64,000 nt of DNA from Leptolyngbya iicbica LK (GTDB taxonomy: Bacteria > Cyanobacteriota > Cyanobacteriia > Phormidesmidales > Phormidesmidaceae), in assembly GCF_004212215.1 (NCBI RefSeq), contig NZ_QVFV01000005.1, forward strand, positions 28,051-92,050. The letters are read 5' to 3'. Each line of letters starts with the position of its first letter. The first letter of the stretch is position 1. Made by a program: the position numbers and the translations under genes. The notes below the pieces were generated by a model. It ran no database searches. It was not told where the DNA came from and worked only from the letters and a program-made list of their open reading frames with translations. Positions 60,579 through 64,000 of the stretch are shown here, one piece after another.

Positions 60579-62579
60579 TTATTCCGAGTCAGCTATAGCA
60601 TTGAGATTGGGGCGTAGCTTTAGGCGCACCACGATGGCCGTTATGTTGTCATGGCCGTTATGTTCGTTCGCCAGATCAATTAGATCTGCTACCCCGTCGT
60701 CTAAATCCACTTTGGTGCGCATCAGCGGCTTGAGATGGGACTCGACATGGTTTTCCAGCAGTTCGTTATCGCTAAGGCCGTCTGAACACAAGACAAACAG
60801 CGTATCTTGGCTAATCGTCAAATACGTAATGGTGGGCGCAATTTCTTGATTGCTGCGGGGGCCGAGGGCCTGAGTGAGTTGGTACGCATCCGGGCGCGCA
60901 TAGGCGATCGCGGGTTCGACCCCACGGTTGATTTCTCGCTGACCCACTTCGTGATCGACGGTAATTTGCGTTAACTCTTGGCGGGTGAGCCCATACAGGC
61001 GACTATCTCCCACATGGGCAACCGCGACTTGATGATCATTGACCAACACCATGACCAAAGTGGTGCCCATGCGAGCATTTCCCGCTCGTTCTTCCGATTC
61101 ATTCTGGTCAAAAATGGCTTGGTTCGCGTTCAAAATGCCCGTTCTAATCACTTCTTCATCGGGCAAATCAGCTTGCCAATGCTCTGCAAAGTACTCTTTT
61201 AGGGAATCAACCGCGAGTTGGCTGGCGACTTCGCCCCCGGAGTGTCCCCCCATGCCGTCGCACAAAATATATAACCCGCGCGCGGTGACCTGTGCTCCCG
61301 CTGGACTGTTGAGCCGTTGAACCTGGGTATGAGCAAAAAAGGAATCTTCGTTGTGGGCGCGTTGCCGCCCAACGTGGGTGCGTCCAGCGTCATCTAGCCG
61401 ATGCAGCTTCATCGGCAGGGCCATGGTTGGCAAATCGCCCAGTCCACCCTCTTCGCTCGCCGACTCGGCTTCCGGTGAGCTGTTTGCCGCATCGTCCAAC
61501 TCCGCTCCCAACAAGAGGTCTTCGACCAATAGCAGGGGCGAGTCGGCTGCTGAGGCCTTGGCCTCAGCGGCAATCTCTTCTATCGATAATGCCGCCACCG
61601 TTTCCCCAGGGGTATCAGTCGCCGCTAGCGGCAAGGTCGTCGTTGTCGAGGGCGCGGTTTCCACAGCTGGCTCCGCTGCTGAGGTCGGCTCTGATAAGCG
61701 ATCGGCAATTTCGATAAGACGAGTTTGGACGGTTGTGGGGTCATCTAACAGACCCGCCACCAAATCCGTCACGAGATCCTCTAACGGCTCGAGCTGCGGT
61801 AACGACGATTGTGTTAGCCAGGTTTGCCACAATTGCCCCAGCGTCTCTAGGGAAGGGGGCGTCTCGTCAGGGTTGAAAATCAACCGCTGGAGGCACACGA
61901 CTTGGTCATCATCCACCCGCAGATTGTCTGGTGCCAAAACACTGGTTTCCGCGGCAAAGGGCGACAGGGTCATCCACAACGCGATGATTTCATACAACCA
62001 GTGCACCAGCTCTAAGGGTTCCACCACCCCCGCACTGGCGAGATCTGTTAAGGTGCGCCAACTGGTGCGATCTTCGATCACGGTGATGGCGTAGTTCTCA
62101 ATTTGCCAGGCTGCTTGCAGTTCTGGCACGACGGGATACAGCGACTCTTGCAGCTCCCAATAGGGAAAGGCCAGAGGTGGAATCAGCTCATCGATCGCAG
62201 CCTGATCGAGATCATCGGGAGCATTTTCTAAAAACTCTACCAGCGGTGAATCGGCGGCTGGCTCACAGTCCAAAATGCTCAAAATAGTGACGTCAGCGTT
62301 GAGCGGTTTATCGGCATCGGTTGGTTGTCTGAGCTGATAGCGCTCTTGGTCTTTGAGGCGATTTTGGGGTGTGAAGAGTGTGGCAACCGTTGCGACAGCC
62401 GTCGCTGATGGCGAAACCGCCGTTTTGGAGTGAGTGGAGACGGCTTCTGAAGGGGCCGTCTCGCGAGGCGGGGCAATGGGCATGACAATGGCCTGCAACT
62501 CCCTGAGCGCTTTGCCGCATTGCTGGCAAAACCGATTTTGAAGGGGATTCTCAGATTGGCAGTGCGGACAGACAAACAT
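60579..62579 (-). CDS. zinc ribbon-PP2C serine/threonine phosphatase
   Basis: 666 residues. The N-terminus is a double-CxxC zinc ribbon (MFVCPHCQSENPLQNRFCQQ, then CGKAL). Residues about 100-290 form a helical region resembling a degenerate kinase or adaptor domain. A low-complexity acidic linker runs to about 390. The PP2C domain covers about 395-655, with HNEDSFFAH, LYILCDGMGGHSGGEVAS, MGTTLVMVLV, VGDSRLYGL, LCSDGLSDNELLE and GHDNITAIVVRL, all metal ligands present. It should be an active metal-dependent phosphatase, acting on Ser/Thr kinase targets. The partner kinase is not in the window. Confidence 0.92.
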   Translation of the reverse strand: MFVCPHCQSENPLQNRFCQQCGKALRELQAIVMPIAPPRETAPSEAVSTHSKTAVSPSATAVATVATLFTPQNRLKDQERYQLRQPTDADKPLNADVTILSILDCEPAADSPLVEFLENAPDDLDQAAIDELIPPLAFPYWELQESLYPVVPELQAAWQIENYAITVIEDRTSWRTLTDLASAGVVEPLELVHWLYEIIALWMTLSPFAAETSVLAPDNLRVDDDQVVCLQRLIFNPDETPPSLETLGQLWQTWLTQSSLPQLEPLEDLVTDLVAGLLDDPTTVQTRLIEIADRLSEPTSAAEPAVETAPSTTTTLPLAATDTPGETVAALSIEEIAAEAKASAADSPLLLVEDLLLGAELDDAANSSPEAESASEEGGLGDLPTMALPMKLHRLDDAGRTHVGRQRAHNEDSFFAHTQVQRLNSPAGAQVTARGLYILCDGMGGHSGGEVASQLAVDSLKEYFAEHWQADLPDEEVIRTGILNANQAIFDQNESEERAGNARMGTTLVMVLVNDHQVAVAHVGDSRLYGLTRQELTQITVDHEVGQREINRGVEPAIAYARPDAYQLTQALGPRSNQEIAPTITYLTISQDTLFVLCSDGLSDNELLENHVESHLKPLMRTKVDLDDGVADLIDLANEHNGHDNITAIVVRLKLRPNLNAIADSE

Positions 62580-62805
62580 GGCCAGCGACCTAAACTGCTA
62601 TGTGGCGAAGCATTGGGCAAAGCTGTATCACCCTAGCTTACCGGAAGAATTCTAAATGAGTGGATTCACACAAATTCAGCCGTCCCGTGTCCTTAGAATG
62701 CCCGACCAGAGCGCAAAAACTGAATCGTTTTATATTCAACCTGTTCAAATGAGGCGATCGCCCTTCCGGAAATCCGGCTGAAGGAATGGAGCCAGTTATC
62801 TGGGC

Positions 62806-63465
62806 TTAATTCGTCGCCAGGGCATTTTCGGCTAAGAGCTGTTGCACTTCGGCCGGAGTCAGCGATCGCCAATCCCCCGGGGTGAGTCCAGCCAGGGTCT
62901 GGCTACCGATGGCCCATCGCACCAGCCGCAGAGTGGGATGGGCCACGGCGGCGGTCATGCGGCGCACCTGGCGATTGCGGCCTTCGGTGAGGGTCATCTC
63001 AAGCCATGCGGTGGGCACCGATTTACGGTAACGAATAGGCGGCTCGCGCGGCGGCAGTGACGGCGCTTCAGGCAACAATCGAACTTGGGCTGGACGGGTG
63101 CGCTGACCTTGAATCATCACCCCCTGACACAGTTGCGCGATCGCCGCTTCATCCGGAATACGCTCCACCTGCACCCAGTACGTGCGCGGATGACCATACT
63201 TGGGTGTACTCAAGCGATGTTGCAACTGACCATGATTCGTCAGCAGCAAGAGCCCTTCGCTATCACGATCTAACCGCCCAACCGGGTACACATCGCTTAC
63301 GGGAATGAAGTCTTTGAGCGTGGCGCGATCGCCGTCGCTATCGGTAAATTGGCTCAATACATCGTAGGGCTTGTAGAAAATCAAATATTGATACGCTCCC
63401 CCGGGGGACCGGTCGGTTGAGCGCCGTTGGCGGGGGCGGCGATCTCGGTTCACCGATTTAGCCAC
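62806..63465 (-). CDS. rRNA pseudouridine synthase of the RsuA/RluE group
   Basis: 219 residues from the GTG at 63465 (GAGG five bases upstream); a TTG at 63492 is an alternative. [20 protein letters not shown], then the catalytic motif [19 protein letters not shown] with the nucleophilic Asp, and [20 protein letters not shown] are typical. There is no S4 domain at the N-terminus, which points to RluE (23S rRNA U2457) over RsuA. The exact site is inferred. Confidence 0.9.
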   Translation of the reverse strand: MAKSVNRDRRPRQRRSTDRSPGGAYQYLIFYKPYDVLSQFTDSDGDRATLKDFIPVSDVYPVGRLDRDSEGLLLLTNHGQLQHRLSTPKYGHPRTYWVQVERIPDEAAIAQLCQGVMIQGQRTRPAQVRLLPEAPSLPPREPPIRYRKSVPTAWLEMTLTEGRNRQVRRMTAAVAHPTLRLVRWAIGSQTLAGLTPGDWRSLTPAEVQQLLAENALATN

Positions 63466-63598
63466 AGAGTCCTCGCTGCAAAATAGCGTCAATAGATGTA
63501 ACTGTTTGCTGCGTTATTTTCAAAAATATTGAGAAATACTGCATTCCAAAAGGGGGCCGATATCCTGTTAAGTAACTTCGCTATCTCTCAGAGAAATT

Positions 63599-63907
63599 AT
63601 GGACAAGTTACAACGATATCGCTTTAAGTGCACCCTGACCTTTGGCGACATTTACGGGCAAGTGATTGCCTGGTTGGTGGTGTTGCTCATTAGTCTGGCG
63701 GCAGCTATGGGGCTCATGGGTGCGCGTCAACCGCTCTATGCGCTAGTCTCAGTGGGCTTGGTGCTGGTGTTGTCCTTGCCGTTTCTTCTGTTTGCGTTTG
63801 TCACGACCTTGGTGAACCACATCGAGTTTGTCACCGTTGACTCCGAAGCCGAAGCCTCGGCTGCAAGCGCGGCTCCGGTCAATCAGCAGCCTGCTCAAGC
63901 AGTCTAA
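63599..63907 (+). CDS. small two-helix membrane protein
   Basis: 102 residues. Hydrophobic segments at about residues 20-42 (GQVIAWLVVLLISLAAAMGL) and 47-70 (LYALVSVGLVLVLSLPFLLF) are followed by an acidic, Ala-rich tail. MDKLQRYRFKCTLTFGDIYG precedes the first helix. I know no function. Codon use and topology support a real gene. It lies at the right edge of the window, divergent from the pseudouridine synthase. Confidence 0.75.
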   Translation: MDKLQRYRFKCTLTFGDIYGQVIAWLVVLLISLAAAMGLMGARQPLYALVSVGLVLVLSLPFLLFAFVTTLVNHIEFVTVDSEAEASAASAAPVNQQPAQAV

Positions 63908-63953
63908 AGTCTGACTTAGGAATCAGGATTTTATAAAATCCAAGTTTTGTCGG

Positions 63954-63995
63954 GCAGGCATCTTGCCTGCTCTTGAACAGCCGAGACGGCTGTTC
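63954..63995. repeat. two adjacent perfect hairpins, likely dispersed repeat
   Basis: GCAGGCA-tct-TGCCTGC (63954-63970) is followed after four bases by GAACAGCC-gagac-GGCTGTTC (63975-63995). Double hairpins of this GCAGGCATCTTGCCTGC kind are familiar as dispersed repeats in cyanobacterial genomes. It comes 47 bases after the small membrane protein gene and could also act as its terminator. Confidence 0.7.
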
Positions 63996-64000
63996 ACACT

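Noticed and set aside
60905..60930. A TTCGA-containing segment that could suggest a tRNA T-arm
   Set aside because: It is inside the PP2C coding region, and no acceptor stem or anticodon arm can be built. No tRNA was found by eye anywhere in the window.

Overview
The window looks like a stretch of a filamentous or Leptolyngbya-like cyanobacterial chromosome. The HIP1 octamer GCGATCGC is very frequent. The gene set includes carboxysome shell proteins CcmK3 and CcmK4, a pheophorbide-oxygenase-type Rieske protein, an RRM-type Rbp protein, HrcA, and several proteins with the domain mixes typical of cyanobacteria (TPR-CD225, zinc ribbon-PP2C, CPBP fusion). The species cannot be named from the sequence alone. 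I saw no rRNA, tRNA, CRISPR array or replication origin.

Layout. 1-20 kb is mostly housekeeping and envelope genes: a LysR regulator, a TPR-CD225 membrane protein, hrcA, a Rieske oxygenase, a pentapeptide-repeat protein, a GT9 glycosyltransferase, ispD, an adenosine-specific kinase-family protein, a two-copy-domain protein, the ccmK3-ccmK4 satellite carboxysome locus, a nucleoside hydrolase, an SLH lipoprotein, a GerM-like protein, pyrB, a methyltransferase and a sugar nucleotidyltransferase. 20.4-32.5 kb is a one-directional surface-glycan cluster: an MsbA-type ABC exporter, two polysaccharide pyruvyltransferase-family proteins, a GT4 glycosyltransferase, two tandem pairs of GT-A-like proteins and two sulfotransferases. 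Most of this cluster lacks HIP1 sites and is more A+T-rich than its flanks. It contains an IS630-type remnant and ends at an IS1-type element (32.6-33.4 kb), so it was probably acquired or reshuffled.

33.6-43 kb carries information-processing genes: truB, dinB, prfB (with an intact programmed +1 frameshift), polA, a Uma2-family gene and an RsmB/RsmF-type methyltransferase. 43-54.7 kb holds a large M48-like membrane protein that has lost its first zinc histidine, an RRM protein with a long leader, a pyroglutamyl-peptidase-like protein, the overlapping hisH-rsmD-sulfurtransferase operon, an OmpR-type response regulator, glpK and a DUF2267 protein. 55-64 kb holds a large CPBP-domain membrane protein, a GH13 alpha-glucosidase, a split YeeE/YedE sulfur-transport pair, a zinc ribbon-PP2C phosphatase, an RsuA-type pseudouridine synthase and a small membrane protein.

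The most interesting unit is the glycan cluster, whose gene content predicts a sulfated and pyruvylated surface polysaccharide or glycolipid made from poorly described glycosyltransferase-like families. Also worth attention are the M48 pseudo-protease, the TPR-CD225 and CPBP fusions, the palindromic repeats, and two terminator-bearing intergenic regions that could encode small RNAs. I did not find convincing evidence for a wholly new defence or regulatory system.
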